Part shown: positions 45,101 through 54,157 of the stretch, piece by piece
Layout of the letters: each line of letters begins with the position of its first letter
Position numbering within the stretch: position 1 is the stretch's first letter
Assembly: GCA_000436475.1 (NCBI GenBank)
Contig: FR886218.1
Coordinates: forward strand, 94,507-158,506
Length of the DNA: 64,000 nucleotides
Direction of reading: 5' to 3'
Source of the DNA: Eubacterium sp. CAG:248
GTDB lineage: Bacteria; Bacillota; Clostridia; Lachnospirales; Lachnospiraceae
Notes under the pieces: model-generated
Told to the model about the DNA's origin: nothing
What the model saw: the letters and a program-made list of their open reading frames with translations, nothing else
Databases searched by the model: none
Program-made: the position numbers and the translations under genes

Positions 45101-46015
45101 TCATTCTGATGAAATAGTTATGACAAGATAAGTAACCAGTATTGTACATATTGTCAGTTTTATTTTTTGAAAAATATATTTCTTTATATCAATACATACT
45201 CCCACATTATCTTTAATTACCGAATATGTCTGCATAAGTGTTGATAATCCGCCAAATGCATTGATTGCTGATATAAGCAATATTTTAACCAAGTGGCTTT
45301 TTATGGCTGATGCAAAATATATTCCATTTGTGATCTCCATAAAACCGCAAACAATCCAGTTGATATAAGGCATCGATACCATATGCGAAAAATATTGTAT
45401 GTAAGCACACAGACAGGAAAATATAATTATATAGCCTCCAAGCTTTAAAACTGATGTAAGCATTTTATCTATTGAATTATTCAATATAGTAAAGAAATCC
45501 ATATATTGAGCTGACTGAATATATCTTTTTGAATCACGAATACATTTAGCAGCGGTCCTGTTTCTTACATATTCATAGATGATAAGAAGAATAGTGGGAA
45601 GATACACGCATAATAAATAACAGAATATATTAAAATGCTCTGACAAATAGTTATAATATATATAATTGATAACAAAGCCCGGACTTGATATATTACAATA
45701 CGGCATTATATACGTAAGCCATTCGTTATTATTATAATTTTTCTGATATTTAATACAATTCAGTGCACCTGCTGGAAAACCACATAGCAGGCTGCTTAAT
45801 ATGACAAGAAATGTTCCATATGTATAATCTGTAGGTATATAATAGTTAAAACATTCTATAAATATCATTCCCATAATTAATCCAGGTGCAACCTTAAGTC
45901 CCCATAATCTTATTCCTGATATTGTCGCTGGAATAAGAATATCAGGAGTTATCATCATTAACACAAAAAACATCAGTAATATAACAAATATTAAATTATG
46001 TCTAGTTTTCATCAT
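45101..46015 (-). CDS. YlbJ-like integral membrane protein
   Basis: 304 residues with about 8 membrane helices. The motifs LLCGFPAGALNCIKY and YCNISSPGFVINYI correspond to the conserved 'SGYPxGA' and 'CNNSSP' segments of sporulation protein YlbJ (nucleoside-recognition/gate fold). YlbJ follows coaD (ylbI) in Bacillus; here it is next to the coaD operon but on the opposite strand. It is about 100 residues shorter than typical YlbJ. Whether the host sporulates is unknown. Confidence 0.72.
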   Translation of the reverse strand: MMKTRHNLIFVILLMFFVLMMITPDILIPATISGIRLWGLKVAPGLIMGMIFIECFNYYIPTDYTYGTFLVILSSLLCGFPAGALNCIKYQKNYNNNEWLTYIMPYCNISSPGFVINYIYYNYLSEHFNIFCYLLCVYLPTILLIIYEYVRNRTAAKCIRDSKRYIQSAQYMDFFTILNNSIDKMLTSVLKLGGYIIIFSCLCAYIQYFSHMVSMPYINWIVCGFMEITNGIYFASAIKSHLVKILLISAINAFGGLSTLMQTYSVIKDNVGVCIDIKKYIFQKIKLTICTILVTYLVITISSE

Positions 46016-46089
46016 ATTCTATCCTGCTATACATTTTCTTAAGCCTTATTTCATATCCTTAATTAAATATATACAATATTATCAAAAAA

Positions 46090-46950
46090 ATGAATAAAGC
46101 TTATTTTAAAAAACTTCTTTTTATGCTTATACTATGTATTACTGCTGCTTTATTAACAAGTGGATTAAGATGCTCATCGCATATACTGCATAATCTTAAT
46201 ATTGATATTGATGATAATGCTTTCACAAATATGGACATATCATGTTCTTATGATGAGTTAGTTAATGCAGCTGATGCAATAAATGCTGATAAAGGGCAGC
46301 TTATGACGATATGCACATGTTTATATGACGGAAAAATATCTTATGATAATCTAAAAAAAATAACACGTCCTCTATATGTACGTATAAGTAATTATCTTAA
46401 CCGGACACAGGCAGATAAATTTAGACAACAGAAAAAAATATATAATAGTATTTTAAATGACATCAGATACTTTCCAGTTCCACGCTCAGACAAAAGATAT
46501 GAATGGGTAAATTATGTTAACTCATGGAATAATGTGCGCACCTACAAAGGAAACCGTACACATGAAGGAACAGATATAATGGGAGATATAAATAAAGATG
46601 GTGTTTACCCGGTTATATCTGTAAGCGATGGCTATATAAGTAATATAGGCTGGCTTGAGCTTGGTGGCTGGAGGATAGGTATAACCTCCTGTAACGGAAT
46701 ATATTATTATTATGCTCATCTTGATTCATATTACAGGGATTTTAAGCCTGGAGATAAAGTGAAGGCTGGGGATATAATCGGATATATGGGAAGTACTGGA
46801 TATAGCAGGGTAGAAGGTACTAAAAACAAATTTCCAACACATCTTCATTTTGGAATATACATAATATCCGATACCAAGACTGAAATAGCCATTAATCCAT
46901 ACAATATACTTAAAATAAATGAAAATAATGCTTTGATTTATAGCTATTAA
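46090..46950 (+). CDS. M23-family peptidase (LytM-like), membrane-anchored or secreted
   Basis: 286 residues. N-terminal hydrophobic segment (about 8-25), then a helical region, then an M23 zinc-peptidase domain: HEGTDIMGD (metal H and D), YYYYAHLD and THLHFGIYI (H-x-H). All expected ligands are present, so it should be an active cell-wall endopeptidase. The ribosome site is weak. It is divergent from the YlbJ-like gene across 74 bp. Confidence 0.87.
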   Translation: MNKAYFKKLLFMLILCITAALLTSGLRCSSHILHNLNIDIDDNAFTNMDISCSYDELVNAADAINADKGQLMTICTCLYDGKISYDNLKKITRPLYVRISNYLNRTQADKFRQQKKIYNSILNDIRYFPVPRSDKRYEWVNYVNSWNNVRTYKGNRTHEGTDIMGDINKDGVYPVISVSDGYISNIGWLELGGWRIGITSCNGIYYYYAHLDSYYRDFKPGDKVKAGDIIGYMGSTGYSRVEGTKNKFPTHLHFGIYIISDTKTEIAINPYNILKINENNALIYSY

Positions 46951-46970
46951 TCCCTCTACATGCTATAATG

Positions 46971-46979
46971 AGTAAAATT
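46971..46979 (+). promoter_or_regulatory. Extended -10 promoter for the alarmone synthetase gene
   Basis: TGC-TATAAT (46974-46979) just before the gene, with no good -35. Confidence 0.45.
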
Positions 46980-47000
46980 TCAGAAATTGAGGTTACATAA

Positions 47001-47801
47001 ATGGAAATACAAATGTGGAAGGAAATACTTAATCCATATGAACTTGCTGTAGAAGAGCTTCAGGTTAAGTTTAATCATATGGTGAAGGAATATCGTCAGG
47101 CTGGTATTTACTCTCCCATAGAGCAGGTTCTTGGCAGAGTAAAATCAATATCAAGTATACTTGGCAAAGCACAGAAGCAAGGGATAGATATCGATCAGAT
47201 AGAAGGAAATATACTTGATATAGCCGGAATAAGACTCATATGCCAGTTTACTGATGATATATATAACGTAGCTGATTTAATACGTGCAAGAAGTGATATG
47301 GAAGTTATCAATGAAAAAGATTACGTTAAGAATATAAAACCAAGTGGTTACAGAAGCTACCACATAATAGTCAGATATAAGGTTGAAACTGTAAAAGGAA
47401 CCAAAGTTATACCAGTCGAAATCCAGATACGTACACTTGGTATGAATTTCTGGGCTATAATTGAGCATTCGCTGCAGTATAAGTACAATGGTAATATACC
47501 ATCTCATGTCCGTGAAAGACTTACATCTGCTGCCGATGCAATATATACACTTGATAATGAAATGATGAGTATCCATGAAGAAATTATAGATGCCCAGAAT
47601 TTTGTATCGACTAAAGCAAATATAGTTTCTGATATATTAAACAATATCCAGAGCCTTTATAAGGTTGCCAATAAACAGGAGATTATCAAAATACAGGACG
47701 AATTCTATGATATATATGAAACAGAAGATGTAGCCAAGCTTCAACGCTTTTCAAGACAGCTTGATATGATCGCAGAAAATTATAAGGCACAGAGTATATA
47801 G
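47001..47801 (+). CDS. Small alarmone (p)ppGpp synthetase, RelQ/YjbM type
   Basis: 266 residues, containing only a RelA/SpoT synthetase domain: GRVKSISSILGK, DIAGIRLICQF, KPSGYRSYHIIVRY and VEIQIRTLGMNFWAIIEHS. No HD hydrolase, TGS or ACT domain is present, so it can make but not degrade (p)ppGpp. GAGG precedes the ATG. It begins a long run of closely spaced genes (to about 55.4 kb) for RNA modification and DNA repair. Confidence 0.92.
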   Translation: MEIQMWKEILNPYELAVEELQVKFNHMVKEYRQAGIYSPIEQVLGRVKSISSILGKAQKQGIDIDQIEGNILDIAGIRLICQFTDDIYNVADLIRARSDMEVINEKDYVKNIKPSGYRSYHIIVRYKVETVKGTKVIPVEIQIRTLGMNFWAIIEHSLQYKYNGNIPSHVRERLTSAADAIYTLDNEMMSIHEEIIDAQNFVSTKANIVSDILNNIQSLYKVANKQEIIKIQDEFYDIYETEDVAKLQRFSRQLDMIAENYKAQSI

Positions 47802-47819
47802 TGCAGAAATGAGGAACAG

Positions 47820-49193
47820 ATGAATTTACCAGAGAGTTATCTTAAAACAATGAAGGATATGTTAGGTTCTGAATATGATGCATACCTTGAAAGCTTTAAT
47901 GATAAAAGATTATATGGACTTCGTGTTAATAACCTTAAAATATCAACAGAAGATTTTCTAAAAATAAGCCCATTCAGGTTAAAACCAATACCATGGATTA
48001 AAAATGGCTTTTATTATGAGGAAGAGGATAAACCTGCAAAACACCCTTACTACTATGCCGGCTTATATTATATCCAGGAACCTAGTGCCATGACACCTGC
48101 CAATGTTCTTCCTGTTAAACCTGGCGATGTTGTTTTTGACATGTGTGCAGCTCCTGGTGGTAAATCCACCGAACTTGCTTCAAAACTTGCAGGAGATGGA
48201 CTTCTTATAACAAATGATATAAGCAATTCACGTACTAAAGCACTTCTGAAAAATGTAGAAGTGTCTGGAGTTTCTAATTTATGTGTTCTTAATGAGGATC
48301 CATCAAAAATATCAGGTAAATTCCATGAATTCTTTGATAAAGTCCTTATAGATGCACCATGTTCCGGAGAAGGAATGTTCAGAAAGGATAACAAACTCAT
48401 ACGTGCATGGGAACAAAATGGTCCTAAGGTATATTCTGCCATTCAGAAAAGCATCATACTACATGGTGCAGATATGCTTCGTCCTGGTGGAATGCTTCTT
48501 TATTCAACATGTACATTTTCAAAGCTTGAAGATGAAGAAAGCATAAGATATCTTCTTGATAACAGACCTGATATGCATCTTGTTGATATAGTTTCTTATG
48601 AAGGCTTTGCAAAAGGTTTTATATCATCTGATGAAGATTTAAAAGATAATATGGACAAATGTGTCCGTATTTTCCCACATAAGATGTCGGGTGAGGGACA
48701 TTTTGTAGCTCTTTTAAAAAAAGACAATCCTGATGATGTTTTACATGCAAAATATGTGCATACACCACTTAAGCAGAAGCTTCCTGACGAATTAACAGAT
48801 TTTCTTAAAAATACAACTATGAATATAGATACTAATTATATCAATATACGTGATTCACGTGTATATTCTATATCAAAACATATGATAGATGAGAAAGGTC
48901 TCCGCATAATACGCAATGGGCTTCTGCTTGGTGAACTTAAGAAAAACCGTTTTGAACCAAGCCAGGCTCTTGCTATGGCATTGAAAAAGGAACAGTATAA
49001 CAACTGTATAGATTTAAAGCTTAGTGATGAAAGAGTTATAAAATATCTGAAGGGTGAAACTATAGATGTAGATGATTTCCCTGACAGTAAGGGATGGGCG
49101 CTTGTATGTGTTGATGGATACCCTCTTGGATGGGGAAAGTCTAATGGTTCCCAGCTTAAAAACAAGTATCTTGCAGGTTGGAGATGGATGTAA
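47820..49193 (+). CDS. rsmF: RsmF/RsmB-type rRNA cytosine-C5 methyltransferase
   Basis: 457 residues. SAM site FDMCAAPGGKSTELA, catalytic-loop DAPCSGEGMFRKD, second cysteine in YSTCTFSKLEDEE. The C-terminal ~150 residues match the RsmF extra domains and end in a PUA-like stretch (GWALVCVDGYPLGWGK). The exact target cytosine is not determinable. It is followed by an rsuA-family gene with 1 nt between stop and start. Confidence 0.88.
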   Translation: MNLPESYLKTMKDMLGSEYDAYLESFNDKRLYGLRVNNLKISTEDFLKISPFRLKPIPWIKNGFYYEEEDKPAKHPYYYAGLYYIQEPSAMTPANVLPVKPGDVVFDMCAAPGGKSTELASKLAGDGLLITNDISNSRTKALLKNVEVSGVSNLCVLNEDPSKISGKFHEFFDKVLIDAPCSGEGMFRKDNKLIRAWEQNGPKVYSAIQKSIILHGADMLRPGGMLLYSTCTFSKLEDEESIRYLLDNRPDMHLVDIVSYEGFAKGFISSDEDLKDNMDKCVRIFPHKMSGEGHFVALLKKDNPDDVLHAKYVHTPLKQKLPDELTDFLKNTTMNIDTNYINIRDSRVYSISKHMIDEKGLRIIRNGLLLGELKKNRFEPSQALAMALKKEQYNNCIDLKLSDERVIKYLKGETIDVDDFPDSKGWALVCVDGYPLGWGKSNGSQLKNKYLAGWRWM

Positions 49194-49194
49194 A

Positions 49195-49917
49195 ATGCAG
49201 TTAAGACTAGATAAATACCTGTGTGATATGCAGGAGGGAACAAGAAGCACAGTTAAAGATATGATAAGGAAACAACGTGTATCTGTAAATGATATCGTTG
49301 TTACACGTCCTGAATTAAAGGTTAATACAGATAAAGATATAGTATGCATTGATGGCAGACAGATAGGTTATTTCCATTATGAATATTATATGTTAAATAA
49401 GCCACAGGGTGTTGTATCTGCAACAACTGACAAAACCGAAAAAACAGTTATTGATATTATTACAGACAAAAAAAGAAAAGATCTTTTTCCAGTAGGAAGA
49501 CTTGATAAAGATACAGAAGGTCTCCTTATCATAACGAATGATGGAGAACTTGCCCACAGACTTTTATCGCCAAAGCATCATGTTGATAAGATATATGAAG
49601 CTGATGTCAAAGGAAAATTGCCAGATTCATGTGTAGAAATGTTTGCAGAGGGACTGGTTGTTGATAGCAGCTTCACTGCTATGCCAGCTATACTCAATAT
49701 AATTTCTTATGATGCTTTTACTGATACATCTCATATACGTATTACAATAAAAGAAGGTAAATATCATCAGATTAAACGTATGTTTAATGCCGTTGATTCA
49801 GAAGTCATTTACCTTAAACGTTTATCTATGGGAAGTATAGTACTTGATAAAACTCTTAAAACCGGGGAGTATCGTGCACTTACAGATGCAGAAATATCAG
49901 CATTGAAGGATTTTTAA
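49195..49917 (+). CDS. rsuA: RsuA-family pseudouridine synthase
   Basis: 240 residues: N-terminal S4 RNA-binding domain ([20 protein letters not shown]), catalytic [17 protein letters not shown] with the essential Asp, and [11 protein letters not shown]. It modifies 16S or 23S rRNA. The long upstream frame (from 49072) overlaps rsmF and is artefactual; GGTTGGAG precedes ATG 49195. Confidence 0.92.
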   Translation: MQLRLDKYLCDMQEGTRSTVKDMIRKQRVSVNDIVVTRPELKVNTDKDIVCIDGRQIGYFHYEYYMLNKPQGVVSATTDKTEKTVIDIITDKKRKDLFPVGRLDKDTEGLLIITNDGELAHRLLSPKHHVDKIYEADVKGKLPDSCVEMFAEGLVVDSSFTAMPAILNIISYDAFTDTSHIRITIKEGKYHQIKRMFNAVDSEVIYLKRLSMGSIVLDKTLKTGEYRALTDAEISALKDF

Positions 49918-49952
49918 TAGATATTTATATAGATATACAGAAAGGTAACTTT

Positions 49953-51878
49953 ATGACTAACTTTTTTTTACCTGTTTCAAAATCAGACATGAAAAAAAGA
50001 GGATGGACACAATGTGATTTCATATATATATGTGGCGATGCATATGTTGATCATCCATCATTTGGACATGCAATAATAACCAGACTGCTTGAAGCTTTTG
50101 GCTATAAAGTGGGTATTATAGCCCAGCCAGACTGGAAAAATAAAGAATCCATAACAATACTTGGAGAACCTCGTCTGGCTTTTTTAGTATCTGCTGGTAA
50201 TATGGATTCCATGGTTAACCATTATACTGTTAATAAAAAACGACGTCATCAGGATGCATTCTCACCTGGTGGTGTTATGGGAAAACGCCCAGATTATGCA
50301 ACAATTGTATATTGCAACCTCATAAGGCAGGTATATAAAAAAACACCTGTTATCATCGGTGGTATAGAGGCTTCCTTAAGAAGAATGGCTCATTATGACT
50401 ACTGGTCTGATAAGGTGAAGCGTTCTATCCTTATTGATTCTGGTGCCGATATCATATCCTATGGAATGGGAGAACATTCTATTATAGAAATAGCTGATGC
50501 TTTAAACGCCGGTATTGATATACATGATATAACTTTTATCAAGGGAACGGTTTATAAAACAAAAACTCTTGATAATCTTGAAAACTATATCGAGCTTCCA
50601 TCTTATGATGATATTGTAAACAGCAAGGAAATGTATGCTAAAAGCTTTTATACCCAATATAAAAACACAGATCCGTTCACAGCAAGGATTCTCGTAGAAA
50701 AAGTTAAAGAAAAAATGTATGTTGTGCAAAACCCACCAGCTATGCCACTTACAGAAGTTGAAATGGATGATATCTATTCCCTTCCATATATGCGTAATTA
50801 TCATCCTATGTATGAAAAGGATGGTGGCATACCTGCTTTATCAGAAATAAAGTTTTCAATAACAAGCAACCGTGGCTGCTTTGGAGGCTGCTCATTCTGT
50901 GCCCTCACATTTCACCAGGGAAGAATAATTCAGGTAAGAAGCCATAAATCCATCATAGATGAAGCAGTACAAATGACTAAAGATGCAGACTTTAAAGGTT
51001 ATATACATGATGTTGGAGGACCTACTGCTAACTTCAGGCATACCTCATGTGACAAACAGCTTACTAAGGGCGTATGTATGAACAGACAATGCCTTTTCCC
51101 AAAGCCATGTCCTAACCTTAAGGTCGATCATTCAGATTATATAAAGCTTCTGCGTGAATTACGTGCACTGCCTGGTGTAAAAAAAGTATTCATACGTTCA
51201 GGTATAAGATTTGATTATTGTATGTGTGATCCTGATGACACATTTATAAATGAGTTGTGTAAGTATCATATAAGTGGACAGTTAAGAGTTGCACCTGAAC
51301 ATATATCTGATAATGTTCTTAATAAAATGGGAAAACCTTCAAATGATGTATATGAAGGCTTTCTTAAAAGATATCAGCGTATAAATAAAAAAACAGGAAA
51401 AGAGCAGTTTGTAGTGCCATATCTTATGTCAAGCCATCCTGGCTCCACCATGAAGGAGGCTATAGAACTTGCTGAATATATAAGAGATCTTGGATATATG
51501 CCTGAGCAGGTTCAGGATTTCTATCCAACACCTTCAACACTATCAACATGCATGTACTACACAGGACTTGATCCTGCTACCATGGATAAGGTATATACAC
51601 CTGTAAGCCACCATGAAAAAGCCATGCAGAGAGCCCTCATACAATACCGCAATCCTGAGAATTATGAGCTTGTTAAAGAGGCTCTTATTAAAAATGGACG
51701 AACAGATCTTATAGGCTTTGGTCCTAAGTGTCTTATTCCGCCACGTAATATAAACACACATAGTGGCAGATATGTAAAAATGTCACCAAAAAAACAGTCA
51801 CAGGTTAAACAGCATGCGCAGCATAATAACGCAAAAAACAACAAGACTGTTAGTAAAAAGAAAAGAGGGCATAAATAA
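49953..51878 (+). CDS. YgiQ/UPF0313 family radical SAM protein
   Basis: 641 residues. The radical-SAM cysteines lie in [13 protein letters not shown] (C-x3-C-x2-C). An N-terminal YgiQ domain starts [21 protein letters not shown] second cysteine group [21 protein letters not shown] may hold another cluster. The C-terminal tail (about 600-641) is Lys/Gln/Asn-rich and likely disordered. Reaction unknown. The stop overlaps the next gene (TAATG). Confidence 0.9.
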   Translation: MTNFFLPVSKSDMKKRGWTQCDFIYICGDAYVDHPSFGHAIITRLLEAFGYKVGIIAQPDWKNKESITILGEPRLAFLVSAGNMDSMVNHYTVNKKRRHQDAFSPGGVMGKRPDYATIVYCNLIRQVYKKTPVIIGGIEASLRRMAHYDYWSDKVKRSILIDSGADIISYGMGEHSIIEIADALNAGIDIHDITFIKGTVYKTKTLDNLENYIELPSYDDIVNSKEMYAKSFYTQYKNTDPFTARILVEKVKEKMYVVQNPPAMPLTEVEMDDIYSLPYMRNYHPMYEKDGGIPALSEIKFSITSNRGCFGGCSFCALTFHQGRIIQVRSHKSIIDEAVQMTKDADFKGYIHDVGGPTANFRHTSCDKQLTKGVCMNRQCLFPKPCPNLKVDHSDYIKLLRELRALPGVKKVFIRSGIRFDYCMCDPDDTFINELCKYHISGQLRVAPEHISDNVLNKMGKPSNDVYEGFLKRYQRINKKTGKEQFVVPYLMSSHPGSTMKEAIELAEYIRDLGYMPEQVQDFYPTPSTLSTCMYYTGLDPATMDKVYTPVSHHEKAMQRALIQYRNPENYELVKEALIKNGRTDLIGFGPKCLIPPRNINTHSGRYVKMSPKKQSQVKQHAQHNNAKNNKTVSKKKRGHK

Positions 51879-52453
51879 TGAATAAGAAAAATAAAGGTGA
51901 TTTTGGTTATCTTAATTATAAAAAGAAGCTTAATTTTATAATAGCCGCCGTTGCTTTACTTATAATAATTGCTGTTTTTACCACTGGTCTTATAATATTT
52001 AAATCACGAAATAATTATATGACCCTCGTTGCCACTGTACTCGTTCTTCCATGGGCCAAGCTTGCAATTGCATATTTCGTACTGATTCCACATAAGGAAT
52101 GTACGCAGGACATATATGAAAAGCTTGAACAATCAAAAAAGAATATATCAGCTATATATGATGTTGTGGTAAGTAATTCAAAAAAACCAATAGGAGTATG
52201 TGCTATGGTTGTTACTGACAGTTCAGTTGCTGCGTTAAGCCTTGATAAAGCACCAGATAAGGAACTCTTTGAAAAAAGTCTTAAGGATTTTTTAAAAAAT
52301 GATAAGTTAAATGCATCTGTTACATTATATACGGACACTAACAGCTTCTTAAAAAGAGTTTCCAGCCTTGCGGCAAACTTTGATGCAGCTGATGAAAACA
52401 AAACAGACAGAATGGGATATATAAAAAACAGCACATTAAATATGTGCCTTTAA
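51878..52453 (+). CDS. Unknown protein with two N-terminal membrane helices
   Basis: 191 residues. Two helices at about 20-42 and 49-70, then a soluble C-terminal domain of about 120 residues with no motif I recognise. Translationally coupled to the YgiQ gene. The soluble part has a patterned alpha/beta look (VCAMVVTDSSVAALSLDK). I can name no family. Confidence 0.7.
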   Translation: MNKKNKGDFGYLNYKKKLNFIIAAVALLIIIAVFTTGLIIFKSRNNYMTLVATVLVLPWAKLAIAYFVLIPHKECTQDIYEKLEQSKKNISAIYDVVVSNSKKPIGVCAMVVTDSSVAALSLDKAPDKELFEKSLKDFLKNDKLNASVTLYTDTNSFLKRVSSLAANFDAADENKTDRMGYIKNSTLNMCL

Positions 52454-52489
52454 TATTACAGCTGATGCTTTACTGATGCAGACAGTATG

Positions 52490-52589
52490 CGCAGAAATGA
52501 GGATTAGTGTGAAAAATAAGATTTTTCACACGCAAGATTTGTGCTTCGCACAAACTTGAGATGCGCTGAGAAGCAGCGCAAGAATGGAG
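52490..52589 (+). repeat. 100-bp three-hairpin repeat element, copy 1
   Basis: Identical base for base to 56878-56977. Three tandem hairpins: GTGTGAAAAAT/ATTTTTCACAC, TTTGTGC-TTC-GCACAAA, TGCGCTG-AGAAG-CAGCGCA. It starts with CGCAGAAATGAGGATT and ends with CGCAAGAATGGAG, two ribosome-site-like sequences alike at 12 of 16 positions when extended by ATT. The terminal ATGGAG serves as the ribosome site for the gene at 52596. Confidence 0.93.
52509..52559 (+). CDS. Possible 16-codon micro-ORF inside repeat copy 1
   Basis: GTG start, ATGAGGA ribosome site 5 nt upstream, TGA 36 nt before the next gene's ATG. Peptide VKNKIFHTQDLCFAQT. It spans the first two hairpins. Whether it is translated is unknown. 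Confidence 0.3.
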   Translation: MKNKIFHTQDLCFAQT

Positions 52590-52595
52590 ATTAAT

Positions 52596-53654
52596 ATGAA
52601 AGAACTAATAATAGACAGACTTGGAAGTAACCAGAGGCTTGATAAATATCTTGCAAAATATCTTTCTGCTGCCAATAAAAGTTTTATATATAAAATGCTT
52701 AGAAAGAAAAATATAACCCTTAACAACAAAAAAGCTGATGGAAGTGAAAAGTTGATTGAAGGTGATTCTGTTAAAATATTTTTCTCTGACGAAACTCTTG
52801 AAAAATTTACAGAGGGCAGATATAAAGCTTCTGACAATATCATTGATTATAAATCTATATATAAGCCACTGGATATTGTTTATGAGAATAACGATATAGT
52901 ACTTATTAATAAACCCTCTGGCATGCTGTCACAAAAATCAGAGCCAAAGGATATATCGCTTGTTGAATATCTCACAGCATATCTGCTTCACTCTGGTTCA
53001 ATAAATTATGAGGATCTTAATATATTTCATCCTGGTATATGTAACAGACTCGACAGAAACACAAGTGGAATAGTTGCAGCTGGTAAAACCATGAATGGTC
53101 TTCAAAAGCTTTCTGCCCATTTTAAAGATAGAACCCTTAACAAGTACTATATATGCATTGTTAAGGGTGAAATAACCAAAAGACAGCTTGTAAATGGTTA
53201 TTTAAAAAAAGATCATAGCAGTAACAGAGTAACAATATATAAGCAATTACCTGATGATATCCTATCTGATAAAAATATGCCAGCAAATGATAAGAATACT
53301 GATAAATCAGAATACATGCCAATAGAAACAGAGTATATTCCTGTTGTATCAAATGGCAGGATAACTCTTCTTAAGATACATCTTATAACTGGACGAAGTC
53401 ATCAGATACGAGCACATCTTGCCAGTCTCTCCCATCCACTGGCTGGAGATTACAAATATGGTGATGCTTCATTTAATCAATATTTTGCTGATAAATATTT
53501 CTGTAGAAACCAAATGCTTCATTCATATGAAATAGATATACCTGATATGAATATACATGTACACACGGATATACCTGCTTCATTTATAAATGTTTTAAAA
53601 GGAGAACAGATATGGCAGCCTGGAATTCCAGAGGTCTTAGAGGCTCTACACTAG
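52596..53654 (+). CDS. RluA-family pseudouridine synthase
   Basis: 352 residues. S4-like N-terminus (NQRLDKYLAKYLSAANKSF), catalytic CNRLDRNTSGIVAAGKT with the essential Asp, and TGRSHQIRAHLASLSHPLAGD. It modifies 23S rRNA or tRNA uridines (RluC/RluD-like). ATG 52596 is used; the ATG at 52584 is the ATGGAG ribosome site provided by the 100-bp repeat. It overlaps recU by 43 nt. Confidence 0.92.
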   Translation: MKELIIDRLGSNQRLDKYLAKYLSAANKSFIYKMLRKKNITLNNKKADGSEKLIEGDSVKIFFSDETLEKFTEGRYKASDNIIDYKSIYKPLDIVYENNDIVLINKPSGMLSQKSEPKDISLVEYLTAYLLHSGSINYEDLNIFHPGICNRLDRNTSGIVAAGKTMNGLQKLSAHFKDRTLNKYYICIVKGEITKRQLVNGYLKKDHSSNRVTIYKQLPDDILSDKNMPANDKNTDKSEYMPIETEYIPVVSNGRITLLKIHLITGRSHQIRAHLASLSHPLAGDYKYGDASFNQYFADKYFCRNQMLHSYEIDIPDMNIHVHTDIPASFINVLKGEQIWQPGIPEVLEALH

Positions 53655-54151
53655 AAGATTATATTAATATGACGAACGAAAAGTATCTTGCAAACCATCT
53701 TGGACTTATCCAAAAAATACCAACACCTATAACACCTATCCGCATGAACAAAGAAACAAAACAGATAACGCTTGCGTATTTTGGGCAGAAGAGTACTGTT
53801 GACTATATAGGTGTCATCCAGGGGATTCCTGTGTGCTTTGATGCTAAAGAATGTGCAACAGATACTTTTTCCATTCATAACATACATGAACACCAGATAA
53901 ATTTTATGAAGGAATTTGAATTACAAGATGGTATTTCATTCATTATATTATATTTTTCTACAAGAGATGAGTTCTATTATATGCCATTTTCTGATATAAT
54001 AACCTTTTGGGAAAGAGCTGCTAATGGCGGACGAAAAAGTTTTACATATGATGAAGTGGATAAAAGCTACAGAATCAATCATGGAAAAGGGATTATGCTT
54101 CATTACCTTGAAATGATTCAAAAAGATATTAATGAGCGAACGGGAGAATAA
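53612..54151 (+). CDS. recU: Holliday junction resolvase RecU
   Basis: 179 residues. It resembles RecU: NSRGLRGSTLEDYINMTNEK, IPTPITPIR, FGQKSTVDYIGV with the catalytic Asp, FDAKEC (E/D-x-K pattern), then IHEHQINFMKEF and GISFIILYFS. It cuts four-way junctions in Firmicutes. AAAGGAGAAC precedes the ATG inside the preceding gene's end. In Bacillus recU pairs with ponA; here it does not. Confidence 0.9.
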   Translation: MAAWNSRGLRGSTLEDYINMTNEKYLANHLGLIQKIPTPITPIRMNKETKQITLAYFGQKSTVDYIGVIQGIPVCFDAKECATDTFSIHNIHEHQINFMKEFELQDGISFIILYFSTRDEFYYMPFSDIITFWERAANGGRKSFTYDEVDKSYRINHGKGIMLHYLEMIQKDINERTGE

Positions 54152-54157
54152 TGTGTT

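Noticed and set aside
52546..52559. Histidine attenuator in the hisG leader
   Set aside because: The micro-ORF has a single His codon and the same element precedes an unrelated pseudouridine synthase gene.
52490..52589. Insertion sequence or CRISPR repeat as explanation of the 100-bp element
   Set aside because: No transposase, no regular array with spacers, and the element carries ribosome sites; only two full copies 4.4 kb apart are present.
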